From assembly GCA_013361595.1 (NCBI GenBank), contig JABFXT010000487.1:1-18753 (forward strand): a stretch of 18,753 nucleotides of DNA, read 5' to 3'. The number at the start of each line of letters is the position of its first letter. Position 1 is the first letter of the stretch. Under the pieces are notes generated by a model. It worked only from the letters and a program-made list of their open reading frames with translations. It did no database searches and was not told the DNA's origin. Source of the stretch: Nocardia sp. (lineage in GTDB: Bacteria; Actinomycetota; Actinomycetes; Mycobacteriales; Mycobacteriaceae). Of this stretch, positions 1 to 6,428 are shown in pieces. Made by a program: the position numbers and the translations under genes.

Positions 1-2
1 AC

Positions 3-1088
3 GCCGGCCGCTGGCAACACACGCTGCGGGCCGCGATGGATATGGCTCCGGCCGGACCCGGGTACTGGGTGGTGTGGGCGTTCGGCGCGGCCCTGCTGAC
101 CGCGTCGCTGGTCACGGTCGGCCGCGGCGGCGGCCGGTTGCTGCGGCGGATCGGCTGGTCGCGTGCGCTGGTGATGGCCGTGGTCGCGGGAATGCCGATG
201 GCGCTGTTCGCGGTACCCGCCGCGGTGAGCTGGGGAGACCGGACCTATGCCGCCGCGAACGCCACCGCCGACCCGGATCTGGTCCGGCCGGTCACGATGA
301 CCCGTTCCGGCAGTGCCGAATCGATGGTGAGCTGGTCGACACTGGGGCGTGAGGGCCAGCGGTTCGTCACCGCGGGACCGCCGGGCGCGGTCCGCGTCTA
401 CATCGGACTCCACTCAGCGCCGGACCTGGCCGCGCGTGCCGCGCTCGCCGTCCGGGAACTGGATCGGGCCGGGGGTTTCGACCGCGCCGATCTGGTGCTC
501 GCGGTACCGACCGGATCGGGCTGGGTGGACGCGCGAGCGCTGCGCGGATTCGGCGTGCGATTCGGCGGCGATGTCGCGGTGGTGGCCCTGCAGTACTCCT
601 ACGCGCCGAGCTGGGCCACTTTCCTGTTCGGGCGGGACGCGGCCGCGGCTTCGGCGCGCGCCTTGTTCACCGCCGTCGAAGCGCACGTCGCCACCATGCC
701 GGATCCGCCGCGGCTGCATCTGTACGGCCAGAGTCTGGGCGCGTTCGGCGGTAGCGCGGTATTCGCCGGTGCCGCCGATCAGAACCGGCGGGTGTGCTCG
801 GCCCTGTGGGCCGGGATGCCGGGCGGCGGGGGTCCCGAACCGGGCGCGCGGACCGTGGTGCTGGCCAATTCCTCGGATCCCGTTGTGCACTGGTCACTCG
901 ACCTGTTGTGGCGGCCACCGGACCTCACCGCCGCGCGGCGCGACGCACCGACCCCGCCCTGGCTGCCCGTGGCCAGTTTCGTGCAGACCACCGCGGACCT
1001 GCTCGGCGCCCTCGGCGCGCCCCCGGGGCACGGTCACCGGTACGACACCGACCAGGGCACGGCACTGCCGGGTTGCGACTCCGCGTAG
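3..1088 (+). CDS. Alpha/beta-hydrolase family membrane protein (Abhydrolase_9-like), 5' end outside the window
   Basis: This frame is open from the left edge, so the gene is probably cut there; an internal ATG at 36 is only the first visible start codon. The visible part begins with two hydrophobic stretches (about 62-105 and 150-215 in nucleotides), which fits the multi-spanning N-terminal half of the Abhydrolase_9 family. The C-terminal half has a nucleophile elbow G-Q-S-L-G (Ser codon near 731), a downstream SSDPVVHWS segment that should carry the acid (near 876), and PPGHGHRY with the candidate catalytic His (near 1030). These blocks match the C-terminal catalytic domain of the family as I know it. 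The stretch between the elbow and the acid looks about 30 residues shorter than usual. The substrate is unknown; lipid or ester hydrolysis at the membrane is inference. A hairpin at 1139-1168 follows. Confidence 0.75.
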   Translation, partial: AGRWQHTLRAAMDMAPAGPGYWVVWAFGAALLTASLVTVGRGGGRLLRRIGWSRALVMAVVAGMPMALFAVPAAVSWGDRTYAAANATADPDLVRPVTMTRSGSAESMVSWSTLGREGQRFVTAGPPGAVRVYIGLHSAPDLAARAALAVRELDRAGGFDRADLVLAVPTGSGWVDARALRGFGVRFGGDVAVVALQYSYAPSWATFLFGRDAAAASARALFTAVEAHVATMPDPPRLHLYGQSLGAFGGSAVFAGAADQNRRVCSALWAGMPGGGGPEPGARTVVLANSSDPVVHWSLDLLWRPPDLTAARRDAPTPPWLPVASFVQTTADLLGALGAPPGHGHRYDTDQGTALPGCDSA

Positions 1089-1138
1089 GCGTCGGCGGCC
1101 CGTCTCTTCCGGCGGGTTTGCCGGTCGGATGCGGGCAG

Positions 1139-1168
1139 CGGTCCCGGTGATGCCGGTCACCGGGACCG
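1139..1168 (+). terminator. GC-rich hairpin after the hydrolase gene
   Basis: Perfect 11-bp arms (1139-1149 and 1158-1168, CGGTCCCGGTG pairing with CACCGGGACCG) enclose an 8-nt loop. It lies 50 nt after the hydrolase stop and before the next start. There is no T-tract, which is common for actinobacterial terminators. An operator role for the downstream gene cannot be excluded. Confidence 0.5.
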
Positions 1169-1204
1169 ATACCTGCCGTGCGTACCCATAGCCGTGTACC
1201 GCTT

Positions 1205-1210
1205 AAGGTG
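1205..1210 (+). promoter_or_regulatory. Ribosome binding site deciding the start at 1218
   Basis: AAGGTG lies 7 nt upstream of ATG 1218. The in-frame GTG at 1194 has no comparable site, so 1218 is preferred. Confidence 0.6.
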
Positions 1211-1217
1211 TCCCACC

Positions 1218-2153
1218 ATGGCTTCACCCCGTAACGATCACCAGCGCCGGCCACGGCGCCGGTTCCGGCGCGTTTCGCTGCCGGCTTTCGCCGGCGCCGC
1301 GCTGTTCGGTCTGGTGATCACGGCAGTGCCGGCACCGACCTCCGAGGCCGTCGGTATCGACGGTTCGGTCGCGGCGCCCGCCGGATTGGCGGTGGTGGAT
1401 CTGACCTCGGGTGACACCGTCACGGACGCGGCGGCGGCCATCCCCCGGGATTTCGCGACCTATCTCGGCTACGCCCCGGTGGTCCGGCAGGGCGTGCTCG
1501 TAGCCCCGGACGGCAGTTGTTCGTCCCCGGTCGAGTTGCCGCCGGAATTCGATACGGCGTGTATGGCGCACGACCTCGGATACGACCTGCTCCGTTACGC
1601 CGACCGCACCGGCGCCCCACTCGGACCGTGGGCGCGCCAGGCGCTGGACCGGACCCTGAGCGTCCGGATGCACCAGGCCTGCGAAACACATACCGAACCG
1701 GTGGTGCGGACCCGCTGCGAGACGCTGGCCGGGATCGCGGCGACCGCGGTGGAGCTGAATTCGCGGCGGCAGCGCTACGGGGTCCCGGTGGTGGAGACGC
1801 TCGGCCAGGTGGCCGCCCACGCCGCCACCGAGCATCCGACCCGGCCGTGGCTGCTGCGCGCGGGGGCACAGGGTGCGGCGGCGGCGGCCGCGCTCGTCTT
1901 CGGGATCCGGCGGTTGCACCGGCGCATCCGGCGCACGAGCGGCCCGGGCCGGCCGGTACCGGTGGGGCCCGTCCGGCCCGGCCGCGTCCCGGTGCTGCCG
2001 CGCCCGGCGGTACCGGGTCTGCTGCTGCCCCGTACCCGATGGTTGCCCGGGTTCCGGAACCGGCGGGCGGTCACCCTCGCCGACCCGGCCCTACCGGCCG
2101 GCCTGCACCTGTTGCCGGTGGCCCCGCCGAACGAACCGGCACACACCGGCTGA
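1218..2153 (+). CDS. Prokaryotic phospholipase A2-like protein with signal peptide and C-terminal membrane segment
   Basis: The 311-aa product starts with a basic, Arg-rich n-region followed by a hydrophobic core (about residues 19-38) ending near Ala-Val, so export through Sec is likely. The middle holds C-x2-H-D-L-G-Y-D (Cys115, His118, Asp119, Asp123), the His-Asp signature of bacterial phospholipase A2 (PF09056 type). Asp144 is a candidate second acid, and Cys101, Cys155 and Cys167 could form disulfides. Known secreted bacterial PLA2 domains are about 120 aa and end soon after this region. Here a hydrophobic Ala-rich segment follows (about 216-230), then a basic, Pro/Arg-rich tail of about 80 residues. 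The protein could therefore be anchored with its catalytic domain outside. Hydrolysis of the phospholipid sn-2 ester is the family activity and is not shown here. Confidence 0.65.
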   Translation: MASPRNDHQRRPRRRFRRVSLPAFAGAALFGLVITAVPAPTSEAVGIDGSVAAPAGLAVVDLTSGDTVTDAAAAIPRDFATYLGYAPVVRQGVLVAPDGSCSSPVELPPEFDTACMAHDLGYDLLRYADRTGAPLGPWARQALDRTLSVRMHQACETHTEPVVRTRCETLAGIAATAVELNSRRQRYGVPVVETLGQVAAHAATEHPTRPWLLRAGAQGAAAAAALVFGIRRLHRRIRRTSGPGRPVPVGPVRPGRVPVLPRPAVPGLLLPRTRWLPGFRNRRAVTLADPALPAGLHLLPVAPPNEPAHTG

Positions 2154-2159
2154 GCGCGG

Positions 2160-2188
2160 TTGACCGCACTTGAAACACGTTCTAATTT
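2160..2188 (+). promoter_or_regulatory. Sigma-A-type promoter giving a probably leaderless transcript
   Basis: TTGACC (2160-2165) and TAATTT (2183-2188) are separated by exactly 17 bp. Initiation 6-7 nt after the -10 falls on the GTG at 2195, and there is no Shine-Dalgarno sequence in between. The mRNA is therefore likely to begin at the start codon, as is common in mycobacteria and relatives. Confidence 0.55.
2171..2184. promoter_or_regulatory. KstR-like operator overlapping the promoter
   Basis: TGAAACACGTTCTA matches the published KstR consensus TnnAACnnGTTnnA at every fixed position. It sits between the -35 and -10 elements, where a TetR-type repressor would block RNA polymerase. KstR controls sterol catabolism genes in Mycobacterium and Rhodococcus. 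Binding here is inference from the match and its position. Confidence 0.55.
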
Positions 2189-2194
2189 GGGGGC

Positions 2195-2638
2195 GTGCTT
2201 GTTGTGGACGACGTGGTCGAGGTGGACGCTCCGGCCGAGGTGGTGTGGTCGGTACTCACCGATTTCGACCGGTACAGCGACTGGAATCCGTTCATCAGCC
2301 GGTGCCGGGCGGAACTCACCGTGGGCGCACCGATAGATATGACGGTCCGGCAGCTCGCACCCGGGCCGATCCGGATGCGTGAATGGATCCGGAGTGTGAC
2401 CCCGGGCCAGGAGTTCACCTACTCCATGAAACCGATCCCGCTCGGCGCCCTGCGCAGCAAACGCGCCCACACCGTGACCCCGCTGTCCGACGACCGCACC
2501 CGCTACGAATCCCATTTCGAACTCGACGGCTGGCTGGCCCCGTTGGTCGGACTGCTGTTCGGCCGCGGCTTCCGGCGCGGATTTCCCGGGATGACGACCG
2601 CGGCCGGCCGGGAAGCCGAGCGCCTGCACTCGCACTGA
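2195..2638 (+). CDS. SRPBCC family protein (polyketide cyclase/START-like fold)
   Basis: The 147-aa protein opens with VVDDVVEVDAPAEVVWSVLTDF, then YSDWNPF. This is the typical first strand, helix and W-N-P motif of SRPBCC (Bet v1-like) domains, which form a deep hydrophobic ligand pocket. One domain fills the whole protein, with no signal peptide or membrane segment, so it is probably cytosolic. The substrate cannot be read from the sequence. The start is GTG at 2195 because the fold begins right there and the promoter implies a leaderless mRNA. The KstR-like site suggests a role linked to sterols or other lipids, which is inference. A hairpin at 2672-2709 ends the unit. Confidence 0.8.
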   Translation: MLVVDDVVEVDAPAEVVWSVLTDFDRYSDWNPFISRCRAELTVGAPIDMTVRQLAPGPIRMREWIRSVTPGQEFTYSMKPIPLGALRSKRAHTVTPLSDDRTRYESHFELDGWLAPLVGLLFGRGFRRGFPGMTTAAGREAERLHSH

Positions 2639-2671
2639 TCGCGGCGGACGGCACCACACACCCCGGAGACG

Positions 2672-2709
2672 CCGATGGCGGCGATCCGTTCCCGGATCAC
2701 CGCCATCGG
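2672..2709. terminator. Bidirectional hairpin terminator between the SRPBCC gene and gatA
   Basis: Outer arms CCGATGGCGG (2672-2681) and CCGCCATCGG (2700-2709) pair over 10 bp. After one mismatch an inner 6-bp stem (GATCCG/CGGATC) closes on a TTCC loop. The hairpin lies between two convergent stop codons, and the plus side is followed by a weakly T-rich stretch. It probably serves both strands. Confidence 0.7.
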
Positions 2710-2726
2710 ATTCTTCGGTTCTCGGA

Positions 2727-4205
2727 TCAGGCGATATCGCCGCGCGCCGCCTCGTAGGCCGCACCCACCCGGTACAGCCGGTCGTCGGCCAGCGCGGGCG
2801 CCATGATCTGCAGGCCCACCGGCATCCCGTCGTCGCGGCTCAGCCCGGACGGTACCGACATGGCCGGATGCCCGGCCAGGTTGGTGGGCAGCGTGCACAG
2901 GTCCGACAGGTACATGGCCAGCGGATCGTCGACCTTCTCGCCCAGCTTCCACGGGGTGAACGGGCTGGTCGGCGAGACCAGTACATCGACCTGCTCGTAG
3001 GCCTTGTCGAAATCCCGCGCGATCAGCGTGCGGACCTTGAGCGCCTGGCCGTAGTAGGCGTCGTAGTACCCCGCCGAGAGCGCGTAGGTGCCGATCATGA
3101 TCCGCCGTTTGACCTCCGGACCGAATCCGGCGGCCCGGGTGGCGGCCATGACCTGCTCGGCACTGTGGTTGCCGTCGTCACCGACCCGCAGGCCGTATCG
3201 CATCGCGTCGAACCGGGCCAGGTTCGACGAGACCTCGCTGGGCAGGATCAGATAGTAGGAGGCCAGCGCATATTCGAAATGCGGGCAGGACACCTCGACC
3301 ACCTCGGCGCCGAGATCCTTCAGTACCCCCACGGCGGCGTCGAAGGACGCGAGCACACCCTGCTGGTAGCTGTCGGAATGCAGCTCCTTCACCACGCCGA
3401 CCTTGACTCCGCGCAGATCGCCGGAGGCACCCAGGCGGGCGGCGTCCACCACCGCCGGGACCGCCACATCGCGGGAGGTGGAATCGCGCGGATCGTGTCC
3501 GGCGATCACCTCGTGCAGCAGTGCGGTGTCCAGCACCGTCCGCCCGCACGGGCCACCCTGGTCGAGTGAGGAGGCGCAGGCGACGAGCCCGTACCGGGAT
3601 ACCGTCCCGTAGGTGGGTTTGGTCCCGACGGTCGCGGTGACCGCGGCGGGCTGCCGGATCGAACCGCCGGTATCGGTACCGATCGCCAGCGGTGCCTGAT
3701 ACGACGCCAGGGCCGCGGCCGAACCGCCGCCGGACCCACCGGGGATACGGGTGGTGTCCCACGGGTTGCGGGTGGGCCCGTAGGCGGAGTTCTCGGTGGA
3801 CGAACCCATCGCGAACTCGTCCATATTGGTCTTGCCGAGAATCGGGATTCCGGCGGCGCGCAAGCGGGTGGTCAGGGTGGCGTCATAGGGCGCCACCCAG
3901 TCCTCGAGGATCTTCGACGCGCAGGTGGTGGGCATATCGGTCGTGGTGAACACGTCCTTGAGGGCCAGCGGCACGCCGGCCAGCGACGAGGCCGGCGGCT
4001 GCCCGGCGGCGAGGGCGGAATCCACCTCCGCGGCGGCGGCGAGCGCCTGCTCCCCCGCGACGTGCAGGAAGGCGTGGTATTCGCCGTCGACCTCGGCGAT
4101 CCGGTCCAGATGGGCCCGGGTGACCTCCACCGAGGTCACCTCGCCACCGTGGATCCGGGCCGCGAGATCGGCCGCGCCGAGCCGGGTCAGTTCGTTCGCG
4201 CTCAT
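2727..4205 (-). CDS. gatA: Glutamyl/aspartyl-tRNA amidotransferase subunit A
   Basis: This is the amidase subunit of GatCAB. It releases ammonia from glutamine, which is used to convert Glu-tRNA(Gln) or Asp-tRNA(Asn) to the cognate amidated tRNA in the cytosol. The 492-aa length is normal for the family. The amidase signature is intact: the Lys83-cisSer158-Ser182 triad lies in [17 protein letters not shown] and DTGGSIRQP. The start is ATG 4205, which overlaps the gatC stop (ATGA), so translation of the two is coupled. A longer upstream open frame runs through gatC in another frame and is not part of the protein. In M. tuberculosis pfkA and gatB follow gatA; here a terminator and a convergent gene follow, so gatB must lie elsewhere. 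Confidence 0.97.
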   Translation of the reverse strand: MSANELTRLGAADLAARIHGGEVTSVEVTRAHLDRIAEVDGEYHAFLHVAGEQALAAAAEVDSALAAGQPPASSLAGVPLALKDVFTTTDMPTTCASKILEDWVAPYDATLTTRLRAAGIPILGKTNMDEFAMGSSTENSAYGPTRNPWDTTRIPGGSGGGSAAALASYQAPLAIGTDTGGSIRQPAAVTATVGTKPTYGTVSRYGLVACASSLDQGGPCGRTVLDTALLHEVIAGHDPRDSTSRDVAVPAVVDAARLGASGDLRGVKVGVVKELHSDSYQQGVLASFDAAVGVLKDLGAEVVEVSCPHFEYALASYYLILPSEVSSNLARFDAMRYGLRVGDDGNHSAEQVMAATRAAGFGPEVKRRIMIGTYALSAGYYDAYYGQALKVRTLIARDFDKAYEQVDVLVSPTSPFTPWKLGEKVDDPLAMYLSDLCTLPTNLAGHPAMSVPSGLSRDDGMPVGLQIMAPALADDRLYRVGAAYEAARGDIA

Positions 4206-4501
4206 TCGCCCTCTCCCAGGATCTGCGGAACCAGGAACCGCTGGTCCTCGGCGGCGGGCGCGCCCGACAGCGCCTGATCCGGGGTGAGCCCCGGGCGGAC
4301 CTCGTCGGGACGGGTCACATTCGTCACCGGATCCGGCGACGAGGTGGCCGGAACATCGGCGGCGGCCACCTCGGAGATGGTCTGCACATGGCTGAGGATC
4401 GAATCCAGCTGTCCGGCGAACTGATCGAGTTCGTCCTCGGACAGGGCGAGCCTGGACAGCCGGGCGAGGTGTGCGACATCGTCGCGTGAGATGGCGGCCA
4501 C
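4202..4501 (-). CDS. gatC: Glutamyl/aspartyl-tRNA amidotransferase subunit C
   Basis: The 99-aa protein contains [21 protein letters not shown] near its N-terminus, a later [15 protein letters not shown] helix and a C-terminal [11 protein letters not shown]. These are the standard GatC features, and the length is typical. GatC wraps around GatA and stabilises the GatA-GatB contact. The start is GTG 4501, preceded by a GAAAGGGG ribosome binding site; the longer frame upstream to 4654 has no family similarity. The stop overlaps the gatA start by 4 nt. The gene diverges from the ACT-domain gene across a 313-bp gap. Confidence 0.95.
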   Translation of the reverse strand: MAAISRDDVAHLARLSRLALSEDELDQFAGQLDSILSHVQTISEVAAADVPATSSPDPVTNVTRPDEVRPGLTPDQALSGAPAAEDQRFLVPQILGEGE

Positions 4502-4814
4502 CGCGAACCCCTTTCGTCGATAGTGTGGAGTACGGATCACAAGCACCGAACAGCCTAATGGTGTGGCCGGACCGGGTTGCCCGGCAGGCCGTGCGGGCGG
4601 TCGGTGACGACCGGCGGACAGGTCCGCGCCGCTCGGCCGTGGCCGCCCGCACACGCACCGATTATTCGAAAGTTGTACATTTCACACCATAGGTCACCTG
4701 TGCGGGGCCGGCTGCGCGCACAATTCGAGTCGATAACCCTCGACAATGGGTGTAAGGATGAGCAGACCGGGTATTCGTTGTAAGCCTCGGCCGCTGAAGG
4801 AAAGGGAAACGCAC
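4502..4814. other. Intergenic region between divergent gatC and the ACT-domain gene
   Basis: This 313-bp stretch must hold the promoters of both genes, but I find no pair of boxes good enough to call. Visible features are an AT-rich patch at about 4660-4692, an inverted repeat GCGGAC-AG-GTCCGC at 4614-4627, and a 6-bp-arm repeat CGGTCG/CGACCG near 4598-4613. No open frame here has coding features. Confidence 0.5.
4801..4806 (+). promoter_or_regulatory. Ribosome binding site deciding the start at 4815
   Basis: AAAGGG, within an AAGGAAAGGG purine run, lies 8 nt upstream of GTG 4815. This favours the short protein over the in-frame GTG at 4746. Confidence 0.6.
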
Positions 4815-5465
4815 GTGTCTTATCTGCTCCGCGTGCAACTTCCGGATCGTCCGGGAAGCCTCGGATCGCTTGCTGTCGCACTGGGGACCGTCGGTGCCGA
4901 CATCCTCTCGCTGGACGTGGTCGAGCGTGGAGCGGGGTTCGCGGTCGACGATCTGGTGGTCGAGATCGCCCCGAACGCACTTCCCGACACCCTCATCACC
5001 GCCGCGGAATCGCTCGGCGATGTGCGGGTCGATTCCATCCGGCCCTACTCCGGAGTCCTCGACACCCACCGGGAACTCGAACTCATCGACAATGTCGCCA
5101 ATGCCCGCGACGACCGGCTCCAGGTACTGGTCGACGGTGTGCCGCGGGTCCTGCGGGTCGGCTGGAGCACCGTCCTCGATATGGGGACCCACGGGGCCTA
5201 CCGCGTGGTGGGTAGCCAGAGCGCGCCGCAGACCCAGGCGGCGTCGGTGCCGTGGATGCCGCTGCAGAAACCGACCGCGCTCGACGGCAATGCCGACTGG
5301 GTCCCCGAGATCTGGCGCGATATGGACACCAAACTGGCCGCGGCGCCGCTCGGACCGTCCAGCAAGGCGCTACTGCTCGGCCGCCCCGGCGGACCGGATT
5401 TCCGGCCCTCGGAGATCGCCCGGCTGGGCTATCTCGCCGGTATCGTCGCCACCGTCCTGGGCTGA
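4815..5465 (+). CDS. ACT domain-containing protein (Rv3013-like)
   Basis: The 216-aa protein begins with SYLLRVQLPDRPGSLGSLA, a textbook ACT-domain first strand and ligand-binding loop, then GADILSLDVVE, and the domain ends near residue 75. The remaining 140 residues have no motif I recognise and may be a second regulatory domain. ACT domains bind amino acids or related small ligands; no catalytic domain is visible, so it probably acts as a sensor or partner. Position (divergent from gatCA, next to ligA) and length match M. tuberculosis Rv3013 (about 218 aa). It ends 27 bp before a convergent gene. A 7-bp stem (5482-5488 with 5501-5507) at this junction is too weak to call a terminator firmly. 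Confidence 0.88.
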   Translation: MSYLLRVQLPDRPGSLGSLAVALGTVGADILSLDVVERGAGFAVDDLVVEIAPNALPDTLITAAESLGDVRVDSIRPYSGVLDTHRELELIDNVANARDDRLQVLVDGVPRVLRVGWSTVLDMGTHGAYRVVGSQSAPQTQAASVPWMPLQKPTALDGNADWVPEIWRDMDTKLAAAPLGPSSKALLLGRPGGPDFRPSEIARLGYLAGIVATVLG

Positions 5466-5492
5466 TCCACCCGATCGGGAGGCCGGCGCGGG

Positions 5493-5831
5493 CTACTGTC
5501 CGCCGGCGCCCGGCTCGACGATCCGCCACCTGTCCGGTTTACCGGGTGGATAGGCGACGGTGAGCGTATCGCCGACCGAAGGCCAATAGGCGGCATCCCA
5601 GACCATCCGCCCGTAGACCACCTTGCCGGGCTCCGACGGCCCGGACAGATTCCCGGTGACGGTGACGAACTGTTCACCCATCGCCTCGGGCCGCGGACTC
5701 ACCCCGGTCAGATAGAGCGAACCGATCTCCGCGTCGGTGGGCAGGCGTCCACCCCGCCGCCCTCGGAACACGAGGACGAGCATTCCCGCCAGAGCGGCCA
5801 CCATGATCGCCAGCATCGCCAGTTCGAACAC
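5493..5831 (-). CDS. Small membrane-anchored protein of unknown function
   Basis: The 112-aa protein starts with one clear transmembrane helix (about residues 3-22), followed by an RGRRGGR positive patch, so the remaining 90 residues probably face the cytoplasm. This soluble part is rich in short beta-like segments (EQFVTVTGNL, GKVVYGRMVW, DTLTVAYPP, WRIVEPG), consistent with a small beta-barrel. I do not recognise the family. The GTG at 5831 is the first start after an upstream in-frame stop and has no well-placed ribosome binding site; Met6 or Met10 are alternatives. It faces the ACT gene and is followed on its 5' side by an empty 316-bp stretch. Confidence 0.65.
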   Translation of the reverse strand: MFELAMLAIMVAALAGMLVLVFRGRRGGRLPTDAEIGSLYLTGVSPRPEAMGEQFVTVTGNLSGPSEPGKVVYGRMVWDAAYWPSVGDTLTVAYPPGKPDRWRIVEPGAGGQ

Positions 5832-6147
5832 TCCACCATGCTAGGCCTCGCGGTCGGAAACCACGGCGTCCGACGCTCTCGGTCCCGCCCCTCCGGCTCC
5901 GGCGGCAGCGGCGGGGCACACACCGTGACAGCTCCGCACCGCATCCGATCCGCTCGGCGGCGAGTGCGCGGGCGCCGGCCGTAGCCGCTTCACACCGATT
6001 ACTTCTCCGAACCGAACGGGCCTGCGGCGGTGAAAATTCGGTCACCGCGGCCGGTGACCATCAGTTGTGCGAGACCGGACACCCAGCGCATGAGTCGTGC
6101 GGGACGGGGTATTTCACTTCCACCGGACATGGAAGGAAGCGATCGTC
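5832..6147. other. Intergenic region upstream of two divergent small membrane genes
   Basis: This 316-bp stretch contains no convincing gene. Its clearest element is the hairpin at 6040-6059. A GGAAGGA ribosome binding site (6131-6137) lies at its right end, 10 nt before ATG 6148. No -35/-10 pair is good enough to call. Confidence 0.45.
6040..6059. repeat. Inverted repeat, candidate operator or hairpin
   Basis: GGTCACCG (6040-6047) and CGGTGACC (6052-6059) form perfect 8-bp arms around CGGC. The repeat lies about 90 bp upstream of the 77-aa gene and about 210 bp upstream of the minus-strand small membrane gene. It could be a regulator site for either. Confidence 0.4.
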
Positions 6148-6381
6148 ATGCCGGAATCTTCGATTCGAGCAGGTGCAATGGGTAGCCGAGTAGCAAGCCT
6201 CGTAGTACTGGTCTGGTTCGTGGCGGGGATCATCGCCGCGTGGCAACGGGGCTACTTCAATGATCCACCGGAGCAGTGCTCCCACTTCGCGACGCTGGCG
6301 GTGACCGTGGTAGCCGGTCCGCTCAACTACGTCGGCCTCAATCCGAAGATGGGATGCACCCTTCCCGAACCCAGCAAGTAG
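6148..6381 (+). CDS. Conserved small actinobacterial membrane protein (77 aa)
   Basis: The protein has a hydrophobic segment at about residues 15-32 ending in AAWQRGYF, a Cys44, a second hydrophobic stretch at 46-57, and the block VVAGPLNYVGLNPK near the C-terminus. I recall this layout (one long helix, Q-R-x-Y-F, then AGPLNY-x-G-x-NPK) from unnamed small proteins of many actinobacteria; a search would have to confirm it. Function is unknown. The start at 6148 is chosen from the GGAAGGA site; Met11 (6178) is possible and would leave the hydrophobic helix near the N-terminus. A 12-bp hairpin follows directly. Confidence 0.75.
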   Translation: MPESSIRAGAMGSRVASLVVLVWFVAGIIAAWQRGYFNDPPEQCSHFATLAVTVVAGPLNYVGLNPKMGCTLPEPSK

Positions 6382-6387
6382 ACCCGA

Positions 6388-6417
6388 ACCCGGTCGCCGT
6401 ATCGGCGGCGACCGGGT
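6388..6417. terminator. Bidirectional hairpin terminator
   Basis: ACCCGGTCGCCG (6388-6399) pairs perfectly with CGGCGACCGGGT (6406-6417) over 12 bp with a 6-nt loop. It lies in the 47-bp gap between two convergent stops (6381 and 6429). There is no T-tract on either strand. Confidence 0.75.
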
Positions 6418-6428
6418 CCGGCCAGGTG

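Noticed and set aside
2727..4658. A 643-aa open frame in gatA's frame
   Set aside because: The extra N-terminal 151 residues overlap gatC in another frame, have low complexity, and gatA similarity begins at ATG 4205 with the usual 4-nt overlap.
4660..4692. A possible promoter with TTGTAC and TAGGTC before the ACT gene
   Set aside because: The spacing between the boxes is only 11 bp, far from the 16-18 bp needed.
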